Shown here: piece after piece, positions 1-4,904 of the stretch | Layout of the letters: each line of letters opens with the position of its first letter | Numbering within the stretch: the first letter of the stretch is position 1 | Assembly: GCA_035561355.1 (NCBI GenBank) | Contig: DATMXS010000303.1 | Coordinates: 1-5,964 of the forward strand | Origin: DATMXS01 sp035561355 | GTDB taxonomy: Bacteria; Acidobacteriota; Terriglobia; Bryobacterales; Bryobacteraceae | Direction: 5' to 3' | DNA: 5,964 nt | Program-made: the position numbers and the translations under genes | Notes under the pieces: generated by a model | The model's database searches: none | The model's input: only the letters and a program-made list of their open reading frames with translations | Told to the model about the DNA's origin: nothing

Positions 1-572
1 GTTCGGAAGAGCGCAGCATGATTCTGCGCATGGTCCGCAACGCCGTGAAACGCGGCACCGACATCGTAGCCGGAGTTCGCCAGTACTTAGCGAGCGGCAC
101 GACCGGCTCTGACCTCGTTGACATGAACCAGGTACTGGAAGAGGCCGTGGAGTTGACGCGCCCGTTGTGGCAGGCTGCCCGCAACATCTCCATCGTGCGG
201 CAGTTCCATCCCGTAAGCCGCGTTCAAGTCAGTACTAACGACCTGCGCCGTGCCTTCACAAACCTCATCATCAATGCCCTTGAGGCCATGCCCGGCGGAG
301 GCACCCTGACCGTAGGTTGCGAGCAAAGGGATCATTCCGTCGTGGCTTTTGTCGCCGATACCGGCGAGGGCATTCCGCCCGAGCGGCAGAAGAAAATTTT
401 CCTGCCGTACTACACGACAAAACAGAGCGGAACTGGGCTGGGACTCTCAACCGCGCAGCGCACAATGGCCGCACAGCGTGGACGAGTTAGCTTCGAAAGC
501 AAGGTAGGCAAGGGAACAAAGTTCGTCGTAGAACTCCCGGTCCAGGAAGAACCTTTGGAAAAGGCAGCGTAG
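1..572 (+). CDS. Sensor histidine kinase, C-terminal part (partial)
   Basis: This is the ATP-binding half of a two-component sensor kinase, which would autophosphorylate a histidine and pass the phosphate to a response regulator. The frame is open to the window edge (codons begin at base 3), so the gene starts upstream. The ATG at 18 is not a credible start because it would leave the protein without its phospho-accepting His box. Counting from that ATG, residues 1-24 look like the second helix of the dimerisation domain. The HATPase_c domain follows: N box around N82/N86, G1 box DTGEGIP at 114-120, F box near F128, and G2 box GTGLGL at 138-143. Sensor domains and subcellular location cannot be seen. 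The gene converges on the minus-strand tRNA-Leu, 124 bp away. It could partner the response regulator at 3077-3694, but nothing in the sequence proves that. The family call is secure; the signal sensed is unknown. Confidence 0.9.
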   Translation, partial: SEERSMILRMVRNAVKRGTDIVAGVRQYLASGTTGSDLVDMNQVLEEAVELTRPLWQAARNISIVRQFHPVSRVQVSTNDLRRAFTNLIINALEAMPGGGTLTVGCEQRDHSVVAFVADTGEGIPPERQKKIFLPYYTTKQSGTGLGLSTAQRTMAAQRGRVSFESKVGKGTKFVVELPVQEEPLEKAA

Positions 573-590
573 TTCTGGACCAAAAACTCT

Positions 591-648
591 AGCCGATATC
601 ACAAGCCTTAATCGGGCTCGCCCACATCAGTCTTGCGTCGGAGACGCA
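591..648. other. Short hairpins between kinase and tRNA
   Basis: Two small inverted repeats lie between the convergent kinase and tRNA genes. AGCCGAT (591-597) pairs with ATCGGGCT (611-618) with one bulged G. TGCGTC (634-639) pairs perfectly with GACGCA (643-648) around a 3-nt loop. Neither is followed by a clear T tract on either strand, so they are only weak candidates for a bidirectional terminator. Confidence 0.25.
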
Positions 649-696
649 CAGCGCCAGTCTTATCGGCGTGCTCTGAAAATTTTGTAAATAAAGGCT

Positions 697-783
697 TGGT
701 GCCGGGAGGGGGAATCGAACCCCCAAGGGCCGAAGCCCGGCGGATTTTGAGTCCGCTGCGTCTGCCAGTTCCGCCATCCCGGC
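697..783 (-). tRNA. tRNA-Leu (anticodon CAA)
   Basis: An 87-nt type II tRNA on the minus strand, reading UUG codons. The acceptor stem pairs GCCGGGA (777-783) with TCCCGGC (701-707). The anticodon stem GCGGA/TCCGC closes the loop CTCAAAA, with anticodon CAA at 747-749. The long variable arm is GGGC-TTCG-GCCC, and the T arm is GGGGG-TTCGATT-CCCCC. Discriminator A is at 700 and the 3' CCA is encoded at 697-699. The long variable arm and A73 are typical of tRNA-Leu. Residues 1-40 are duplicated at 2856-2897, which marks this gene as an integration site. The upstream (promoter) side of the tRNA lies inside the putative islet. Confidence 0.96.
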
Positions 784-785
784 TT
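744..785. repeat. Direct repeat copy 1 (att-like, inside tRNA-Leu)
   Basis: This 42-bp block is repeated in the same orientation at 2856-2897 with a single mismatch (C766 versus T2878). It covers tRNA residues 1-40 plus two bases beyond the 5' end. Identity stops immediately after the anticodon loop (G743 versus C2855) on one side and at 786/2898 on the other. Identity ending at the anticodon loop is what tyrosine-recombinase crossover in that loop leaves behind (established for tRNA-targeting integrases; applying it here is inference). Confidence 0.85.
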
Positions 786-800
786 AGGGTGGGCAGAGTC

Positions 801-830
801 AGTATCGCACATGAGAATTTGCTTCGCCAA
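801..830 (-). promoter_or_regulatory. Candidate promoter of tRNA-Leu
   Basis: On the minus strand, TTGGCG (825-830) and GATACT (801-806) are separated by 18 bp and would start transcription roughly 10 nt before the tRNA 5' end at 783. Each hexamer matches the sigma-70 consensus at 4 of 6 bases, so the call is tentative. If real, the tRNA is transcribed from a promoter inside the islet. Confidence 0.35.
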
Positions 831-896
831 CTCTCGAACGGATGTGAGTGGAGAAAGCTGACGACCTTGGAAGCGCTTCGCGCCACTTCATTCACA

Positions 897-934
897 CCCA
901 CGTATGTTCGCCAACCCAGGCGAACATACATGGG
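897..934. repeat. REP-like hairpin, copy 1
   Basis: A 16-bp stem (897-912 pairing with 919-934) interrupted by one C·A mismatch (901/930) closes the 6-nt loop AACCCA. The inner 11 bp (902-912 and 919-929) pair perfectly. The outer ends read CCCACG on the left and CATGGGGCA on the right. The hairpin at 4792-4822 has the same ends with a different core. It lies upstream of the Abi_C gene and ahead of that gene's candidate promoter. No T tract follows, so a dispersed repeat element fits better than a terminator. Confidence 0.7.
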
Positions 935-960
935 GCACCCGGCTGCACCGCAAACTTCCC

Positions 961-989
961 TTGGCCGTTGCGTCATGCTGGCCTAAGAT
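961..989 (+). promoter_or_regulatory. Candidate promoter of the Abi_C gene
   Basis: TTGGCC (961-966) and TAAGAT (984-989) are spaced by exactly 17 bp, each matching sigma-70 consensus at 4 of 6 positions. Transcription would begin around 995-998, only a few bases before the ATG at 1000. That would make the message nearly leaderless and agrees with the lack of a Shine-Dalgarno sequence before this ATG. Confidence 0.35.
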
Positions 990-999
990 TCAGCACAGA

Positions 1000-1836
1000 A
1001 TGAAGATTCCAGTTCCAGTCATCGCGGCAGTCGCCGAGGTGCTTGCGCAGCGTTGTTCGCCCGCGCGCCTCAATTACCTGTTCATGGAACAGGTGGGTAT
1101 CAATGGCGATGCTCCGCAAGGCAACAAGGTCGAGAAGATTCGCGCTTGGCTACATCGAGCTAACGCGGATTCGGAGCAGAATCCTCTCGAAGTACTTGGA
1201 AAGGTGCTGGAAGAATTGATGGAAGTGGACACAGGATGGTATGGCACATCGACAGACCTCTCGATTAGCCGAGCGGATATAGAGGTAAAGCTGTATGACT
1301 ATGGACTCGATTACGTCAAAGGCGGTCACATCCTTCAGGCCAGTGTTGGAGCAGTCAGTCGCCCACTGGAAAGCATCATTCGCAATCGCGACCTCGCCGG
1401 GTTACAGGCTGAGTTTGAGCGCATCTTTGCAAACGTCGAAACCGACCCACCTGCCGCTGTGACCGCATCCTGCGCGTTGCTGGAATCGCTCTTCAAAATC
1501 TACATCGCAGATGAACAGCTTGAGTTGCCATCAGACGAGAGCATCAAGCCGCTGTGGAACACGGTACGCAGGCACCTGAAATTCGACCCTGCGTCCATGC
1601 AGGATGAAGATATCAAGAAGACGCTGAGTGGGCTAGGCTCCATTGTTGACGGTATCGGTGGGCTACGGACGCATAAGAGTTCTGCCCACGGTCACGGCCA
1701 CAAGGTGTACAGGCTCAGGCCAAGACACGCACGACTAGCTGCTCATTCTGCTTTCACGCTGGCGACATTCATCCTGGAAACATGGGCGGAGCGTTCGACA
1801 CTAGGCACACCAGTGCAGACCATTGCTAATAATTGA
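1000..1836 (+). CDS. Abortive-infection family protein (Abi_C, HEPN-like)
   Basis: A 278-residue cytoplasmic protein whose C-terminal part (about residues 152-263) resembles the Abi_C domain of abortive-infection proteins, which stop phage spread by disabling the infected cell. Visible marks are the helix with E162 in SCALLESLFK, the segment IVDGIGGLRTHKSSAHGHG (215-233), and a final helix ending in LETW (259-262). R223 and H230 form an R-x6-H motif of the kind used by HEPN ribonucleases; treating it as an RNase is inference. The N-terminal part (1-150) is helical, with no motif I recognise, and may sense the trigger. I chose ATG 1000 over the in-frame ATG at 904 because 904 lies inside the hairpin at 897-934 and the peptide encoded between them looks non-coding. 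No Shine-Dalgarno is visible. The gene lies inside the putative tRNA-Leu islet, 152 bp ahead of the secreted-protein gene. No antitoxin or partner gene is obvious. Confidence 0.8.
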   Translation: MKIPVPVIAAVAEVLAQRCSPARLNYLFMEQVGINGDAPQGNKVEKIRAWLHRANADSEQNPLEVLGKVLEELMEVDTGWYGTSTDLSISRADIEVKLYDYGLDYVKGGHILQASVGAVSRPLESIIRNRDLAGLQAEFERIFANVETDPPAAVTASCALLESLFKIYIADEQLELPSDESIKPLWNTVRRHLKFDPASMQDEDIKKTLSGLGSIVDGIGGLRTHKSSAHGHGHKVYRLRPRHARLAAHSAFTLATFILETWAERSTLGTPVQTIANN

Positions 1837-1968
1837 CTACGACAGCACAACTGCACAGTGTGCAACATGCACTGGACTGCACTGCCATACAACATCTGTG
1901 GCGGAAGGTGTGCGATGGTAGATACTTCGTTCTTCATCTTCATCTTGGTCTTACTCTGTATCTAGGTA

Positions 1969-1990
1969 CAGGTGCTGAGCAGGTGCTAAT
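1969..1990 (+). repeat. Tandem CAGGTGCT repeat overlapping the RBS
   Basis: CAGGTGCT occurs twice in tandem at an 11-bp period (1969-1976 and 1980-1987), directly before the ATG at 1989. The second copy includes AGGTG, which can serve as a close-spaced ribosome binding site. The spacing is about one helical turn, so an operator is conceivable, but there is no independent support. Confidence 0.35.
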
Positions 1991-2618
1991 GCATATTCGA
2001 CGTTTTGTCATCGTTGCAGTTGTTGCGTTCTCGCTTGGTTCACTGGCGCAGAGTACTGACTCGAAACCCCAGGACCCCGGCGAAGCCTTGGCTGATAGCC
2101 TTGTCCAATGGAAGACGGACTGCTCCCCCAAAGGCTGCCTGATGCAGACGGATGTGCTGCGCGGTCATTCTGACGACCCGCCCAACGCGGGCGATTTCCG
2201 AGAATACGTCAGCATTGATGTGGGCATTAGCAGAAAGACACAGAAGCCGATGTACTTCGCCTTTTTCGTTGACCCAGGGGCAGCACAGGACAATGGCATC
2301 TTCATTACCTTTTCCAAGACCACACGGGAGCACGATTCGTGGAAATTGAACCTCGACCCCGAAGGGCCGAGCAGGCTTATGTTCGAGAAGTGCAACGAGA
2401 ACAACTGTCTGGTTCGTGTTCAGGGTGGCTTGGTGCAAGAAGGGAAAGAACGCCACGAGATGAACCTGCTGGATAAGTTCTTAACGTCTGACCACCTGCT
2501 GATTCTGTACATGAAGGACGGGAAAGCGTACCGGACGATGGTGATTCTGTCTTCGTTCAAGAAGGCATATCAGCGTGTCATGACAGACGAACTCTCGTCC
2601 AAGCCGAGTGCTCAGTAA
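1989..2618 (+). CDS. Secreted IalB-like four-cysteine protein
   Basis: A 209-residue exported protein. Residues 1-20 form a signal peptide: basic MHIRR, a hydrophobic stretch at 6-16, and a likely cleavage site after A20. I chose ATG 1989 because it puts this signal at the N-terminus; the frame stays open upstream to 1833 but that part looks non-coding. The mature part resembles invasion-associated locus B (IalB) family proteins: an early W41-x3-C45-x4-C50 segment, then strands around YFAFFVD (89-95) and IFITFSK (104-110), then FEKCNENNC (132-140) and a closing segment with SSFKKAYQRV (188-197). Cys45/50 and Cys135/140 would form two disulfides in the periplasm. IalB proteins are best known from alphaproteobacteria; their molecular function is unclear. 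No lipobox is seen. The gene follows the Abi_C gene inside the islet but 152 bp away, so co-transcription is uncertain. The family call is moderate; the secreted location is firm. Confidence 0.65.
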   Translation: MHIRRFVIVAVVAFSLGSLAQSTDSKPQDPGEALADSLVQWKTDCSPKGCLMQTDVLRGHSDDPPNAGDFREYVSIDVGISRKTQKPMYFAFFVDPGAAQDNGIFITFSKTTREHDSWKLNLDPEGPSRLMFEKCNENNCLVRVQGGLVQEGKERHEMNLLDKFLTSDHLLILYMKDGKAYRTMVILSSFKKAYQRVMTDELSSKPSAQ

Positions 2619-2855
2619 CCTGTTGACAGCTTTCACTTCGACAAAAAACGTCCGCGACACCTATGCCATGTGAGCGAATCAGTTTGCGACCTACCATGAC
2701 CCTATTCTGGTGTCAGTTCTGGTGCTAGTTGAGATTTGTCACGGGGGCAGAATGGTGCAGGCCAGTGCGCGGTGTACTCGCTGAAACCCGCTTAAACACT
2801 GGCCTGTTTCTACTTGGTGCAGCACCGTGCCAAAAGGTGCGCTACCTCGTTATTC
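2619..2855. other. Non-coding repeat-rich right end of the islet
   Basis: No convincing gene is seen here. The stretch holds a 12-bp imperfect tandem repeat (2705-2716 and 2717-2728, both starting TTCTGGTG, 10/12 identical) and the GGTG core repeated at 2709, 2721, 2754, 2771, 2816 and 2836. It also holds the palindrome GGTGCAGCACC (2816-2826) and a perfect 10-bp inverted repeat (2758-2806). A lone TTGACA at 2623-2628 has no matching -10 box. Recombinase or excisionase arm sites are often arranged like this beside an att core, but that reading is inference. With the flank at 2898-3076 this is the longest gene-free stretch in the window. Confidence 0.5.
2758..2806. repeat. Perfect 10-bp inverted repeat
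   Basis: CAGGCCAGTG (2758-2767) and CACTGGCCTG (2797-2806) are exact reverse complements separated by 29 nt. On the plus strand the second arm is followed by TTTCT, so it could end transcription from the IalB-like gene 140 bp upstream. The long loop and short T run make that weak; a protein-binding site beside the att copy is equally possible. Confidence 0.55.
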
Positions 2856-2897
2856 ATTTTGAGTCCGCTGCGTCTGCTAGTTCCGCCATCCCGGCTT
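2856..2897. repeat. Direct repeat copy 2 (orphan tRNA-Leu 5' half)
   Basis: This copy matches 744-785 at 41 of 42 positions. On the minus strand it holds tRNA-Leu residues 1-40 but no variable arm, T arm or 3' acceptor strand, so it cannot make a tRNA. Its only difference (T2878) changes the residue equivalent to tRNA G18 to A. G18 is nearly invariant because it contacts the T loop, so this copy looks free of selection. It marks the right edge of the islet. Confidence 0.85.
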
Positions 2898-3076
2898 TGT
2901 TGTAACTCGCTGAATTTAGGCAGGTATTCAGCGTCTTGCTGCTTCCAGGCTATCGTTCAGAACTGGCGTTCGTGACCGATTGTGCCCAAACTGTGCCCGA
3001 CGACGATTTCCGTCGAACGATATTCATTATGTCACACGAGCGACTGCTCCTGAAAGTCTGAGTCATTGCGACCGAC
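2898..3076. other. Non-coding flank between islet and response regulator
   Basis: No supported gene is seen. If the islet is a true insertion, the original tRNA-Leu promoter should lie just right of 2897, reading leftward; TAAATT on the minus strand near 2915-2920 is a poor -10 candidate with no matching -35. A perfect 5-bp hairpin CGACG-ATTTC-CGTCG (3001-3015) lies downstream of the response-regulator stop but has no T tract. Confidence 0.4.
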
Positions 3077-3694
3077 TCAATTCTGCGGGAGCCTGTTCTT
3101 CTTCTGCTCCAGCATCTTCAGGACGGCTGAGTCCACAAGAAAACCAACTTTGGTTTCGCAAAACGGACACTCAGCTTCCCGCAACTCGCTTCCGACTGAG
3201 GTGTCGTCTATTGGGAACGAACGTAGGCACTCTGGGCATGTCGCGACGACGTAATCAGCGTTACGTCGCGGAATCCACAGCGGAGCCTTGTCGGACTTCG
3301 CAAGGTGAGGTCGAATCGGTGAGTCTGCGACGAGTCGTCGTATGGTGTCGAAAAGCTGCTGCGGTGTATAACCGCCTTTTTGAAGAAAGGTGTCCGTCAG
3401 CAACCCAACCGGCATCCCTGCTGTGACGTACTCCCCACTGATAGCTATGATTGGAATGTGCGGGAACCTTCTCCGAACCACCGAAAGGAATTCGAAGCCG
3501 GACATGTTGGGCATCCGCAGGTCTGAGATGATGATGTCAGGCGGTGTTTGCCGGAGCGTGACGAGTGCGGCGAAACCATCCTCGGCGGTACGCACGGCGA
3601 AGCCCTCACCTTTAAGGATGGCGGACATCGTTTCAAGAATGATGGGCTCATCGTCCACCACGAGAACTCGCGTCTGGAAGTCACGACCGCTCAT
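3077..3694 (-). CDS. Response regulator with C-terminal zinc ribbon
   Basis: A 205-residue cytoplasmic two-component response regulator. The receiver domain (about 8-123) has the full active site: acidic pair D14/D15, phospho-acceptor D58 in SDLRMPN, S86 in AISGE, and K106 in LQKGG. In place of a common DNA-binding domain such as a winged helix or LuxR-type HTH, the C-terminal part has CPEC (153-156) and CPFC (176-179), a four-cysteine zinc-ribbon-like module, and ends with a charged helix. Output could be protein or nucleic-acid binding; the sequence does not say which. The start at 3694 is supported by a purine-rich GAGGGGG ribosome binding site just upstream. The gene is monocistronic as seen, about 180 bp downstream of a broken protease gene on the same strand. 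The kinase at 1-572 is the nearest candidate partner, but the pairing is unproven. Confidence 0.88.
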   Translation of the reverse strand: MSGRDFQTRVLVVDDEPIILETMSAILKGEGFAVRTAEDGFAALVTLRQTPPDIIISDLRMPNMSGFEFLSVVRRRFPHIPIIAISGEYVTAGMPVGLLTDTFLQKGGYTPQQLFDTIRRLVADSPIRPHLAKSDKAPLWIPRRNADYVVATCPECLRSFPIDDTSVGSELREAECPFCETKVGFLVDSAVLKMLEQKKNRLPQN

Positions 3695-3877
3695 CCCGCC
3701 CCCTCAAAATGGCGAAATTACGATATCAGAAAGTTTATCGCATTGACGCAGTAATGCCACAAGCTACATCAGTTTCGAATCACTGCCCTTCTCGCTTTAA
3801 TGAGGTCAATAGCGTCTTCCATATCCGACTCGGCAATGATGGCGTAGCGCAGCAATCGCAGTGTCGTTCAACACAGT

Positions 3878-4749
3878 TCAGCGCAACCATAGCCCCCAGA
3901 TCGTATCCACAGTCGTGTGCGTGATCGCCGACGCCGCAATTCGTTGCCGCTGTCTCCATGCCCTTCCGTAGAAGATCCCCGCCAGCGCCGCCATCAGCAC
4001 ATAGCGCCAGTTGAAGAATATGGTCCGCTTATTGAAATGCGAGAGGCCGAAGATGACCGACGTGACGAGCAACGCGGGCGTGCGTCCCAGGCGGCGCTCG
4101 AACAGGTTCTGCATCCAACCGCTTCTTCCGGCACCGCTACGAAGAAGAACGTGACCACCCACGCGAAGACCGCCATACCAGGTTTCTGCCAGTGGAGCTT
4201 CAACTTCAGAAAGCCCAGCGCCAGCCCGAGCGGAATCGCGATCAACGCATAGAGAGCCAGTTCACGCAGGCCCGTCCGAAGATCCGTTGTCCGCACGCGC
4301 AAGTCATAACCGATGCCGCTCAACCCGCGTATCACCTGGAACCCATAAAGCCCCGCATCCAGCAGCACAGCCTTATTGATCGCGCTCAGGTGCCTCGGCC
4401 AGGTACCCGCAAACCAGCGCAGGTCCACGATCAGCGCCAGTCCAAACACGACCAGGTAATCAAGCGCGGTGCCAACTTCCCTGGCATCGCGCACACGAGC
4501 CACATGCAGCAGACCTGCCACCACGACCGGCAGCAGCGCATAAACCGCGAACCACTCCCAGCGAAAGCTTCGCGCCGAGACCGTAACGATTACGTAAGGG
4601 ATGCACAACACCGCAGGAAGTGCAATGCGCCACGCCGTGGGCCAGCGCTCAATTCGTCTGCTGACCCACTCTCCGGCGAAGCCGAACAGCAGCATCGGAA
4701 GCAGTGCGAGCGCCATCGCGGCAATCGGAATTGTGGTCCAGCCTTCCAT
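3878..4749 (-). pseudogene. CPBP (CAAX/Abi-type) membrane protease, frameshifted
   Basis: CPBP proteases are integral-membrane metal-dependent glutamic proteases whose active site is built from EExxxR, FxxxH and a later H motif. The first frame starts at ATG 4749 and runs through several hydrophobic segments (roughly residues 7-26, 40-59, 67-84, 96-110, 163-182 and 190-207) to VPEE, with E208/E209 encoded at 4123-4128. The rest of the family continues in another frame from GWMQNLFERR (starting at 4120), with FGLSH and ITHTTVD, to a stop at 3878. At the junction only GC separates the two glutamate codons from the Gly codon. Restoring the canonical E-E-x-x-x-R-G needs exactly 10 more bases, giving a protein of about 293 residues. 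As read, the first frame loses Arg and both His motifs and ends after 251 residues in unrelated sequence. A sequencing error is the main alternative. The older family name Abi does not relate it to the Abi_C protein at 1000-1836. Confidence 0.82.
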
Positions 4750-4791
4750 GGCACACTACGCCGCTATACAGGCTGCTGAAAACTCCTTTGC

Positions 4792-4822
4792 CCCACGCAA
4801 GCCAACAGAAGGCTTGCATGGG
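4792..4822. repeat. REP-like hairpin, copy 2
   Basis: A 12-bp stem (4792-4803 pairing with 4811-4822) with one C·A mismatch (4796/4818) closes the 7-nt loop AACAGAA. Read on the minus strand it begins CCCATG and ends CGTGGGGCA, matching the ends of the hairpin at 897-934 in the opposite orientation. The core GCAAGCC/GGCTTGC differs from that copy yet pairs perfectly. No T tract follows on either strand. It lies in the 155-bp gap between the DUF1579-like gene and the protease pseudogene. Confidence 0.65.
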
Positions 4823-4866
4823 CCACTCGCCGTATGGACGAGTTTATCTCCAAGCATTTTCTGTGA

Positions 4867-4880
4867 CGTGCTCTAGCACG
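4867..4880. other. Perfect hairpin after the DUF1579-like gene
   Basis: CGTGC (4867-4871) and GCACG (4876-4880) pair around a 4-nt loop, 25 bp past the stop codon of the minus-strand gene at 4905. The following minus-strand bases are not T-rich, so a Rho-independent terminator is only weakly supported. Confidence 0.3.
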
Positions 4881-4904
4881 CCGTGGTGAAACTCAGGACG
4901 GCCT

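Larger units (their letters stand above)
744..2897. mobile_element. Putative 2.1-kb integrase-less islet in tRNA-Leu
   Basis: Two near-identical 42-bp direct repeats of the tRNA-Leu 5' half lie 2112 bp apart and enclose an Abi_C-type gene, an IalB-like secreted protein gene and about 240 bp of repeat-rich non-coding DNA. Seen directly: the repeats, the gene content, and the absence of any open frame resembling an integrase, excisionase or replication protein. From known biology: tRNA genes are frequent integration targets and element boundaries are marked by tRNA fragments. Inference: this is a small non-autonomous element mobilised in trans, or the remnant of a larger island that lost its integrase. 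The intact tRNA lies at the left end, so the copy at 2856-2897 is the orphaned fragment. An alternative is a local duplication of the tRNA end without site-specific recombination. Confidence 0.68.

Noticed and set aside
589..777. Minus-strand open frame beginning MAELADAADSKS
   Set aside because: It is the well-known spurious translation of a tRNA-Leu gene; the frame lies across the tRNA at 697-783.
608..986. Overlapping open frames on both strands between kinase and Abi_C gene
   Set aside because: They run through the tRNA and the hairpin at 897-934, lack ribosome binding sites, and their translations look low-complexity and non-protein-like.
904..999. N-terminal extension of the Abi_C protein from ATG 904
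   Set aside because: The ATG sits inside a hairpin arm and the encoded stretch comes from repeat-like sequence; ATG 1000 gives a more normal N-terminus.
1833..1988. Upstream extension of the IalB-like protein from TTG 1833
   Set aside because: It would bury the signal peptide 52 residues inside the protein, and the added sequence is rich in short TGCAC repeats rather than coding-like.
2906..3061. Plus-strand frame with ELAFVTDCAQTVPD, considered as an integrase C-terminal remnant
   Set aside because: It is only about 50 codons with no start or recombinase catalytic motif, and it lies outside the direct repeats; the resemblance is too weak to claim.
2980..3426. 148-residue plus-strand frame beginning MCPNCARRR
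   Set aside because: Most of it is antisense to the response regulator, which has a complete and recognisable receiver domain.
4192..4779. 195-residue plus-strand frame antisense to the protease
   Set aside because: Its composition (many Gln, Arg, His) is that of the complement of a hydrophobic membrane protein; the minus-strand protease explains the open frame.
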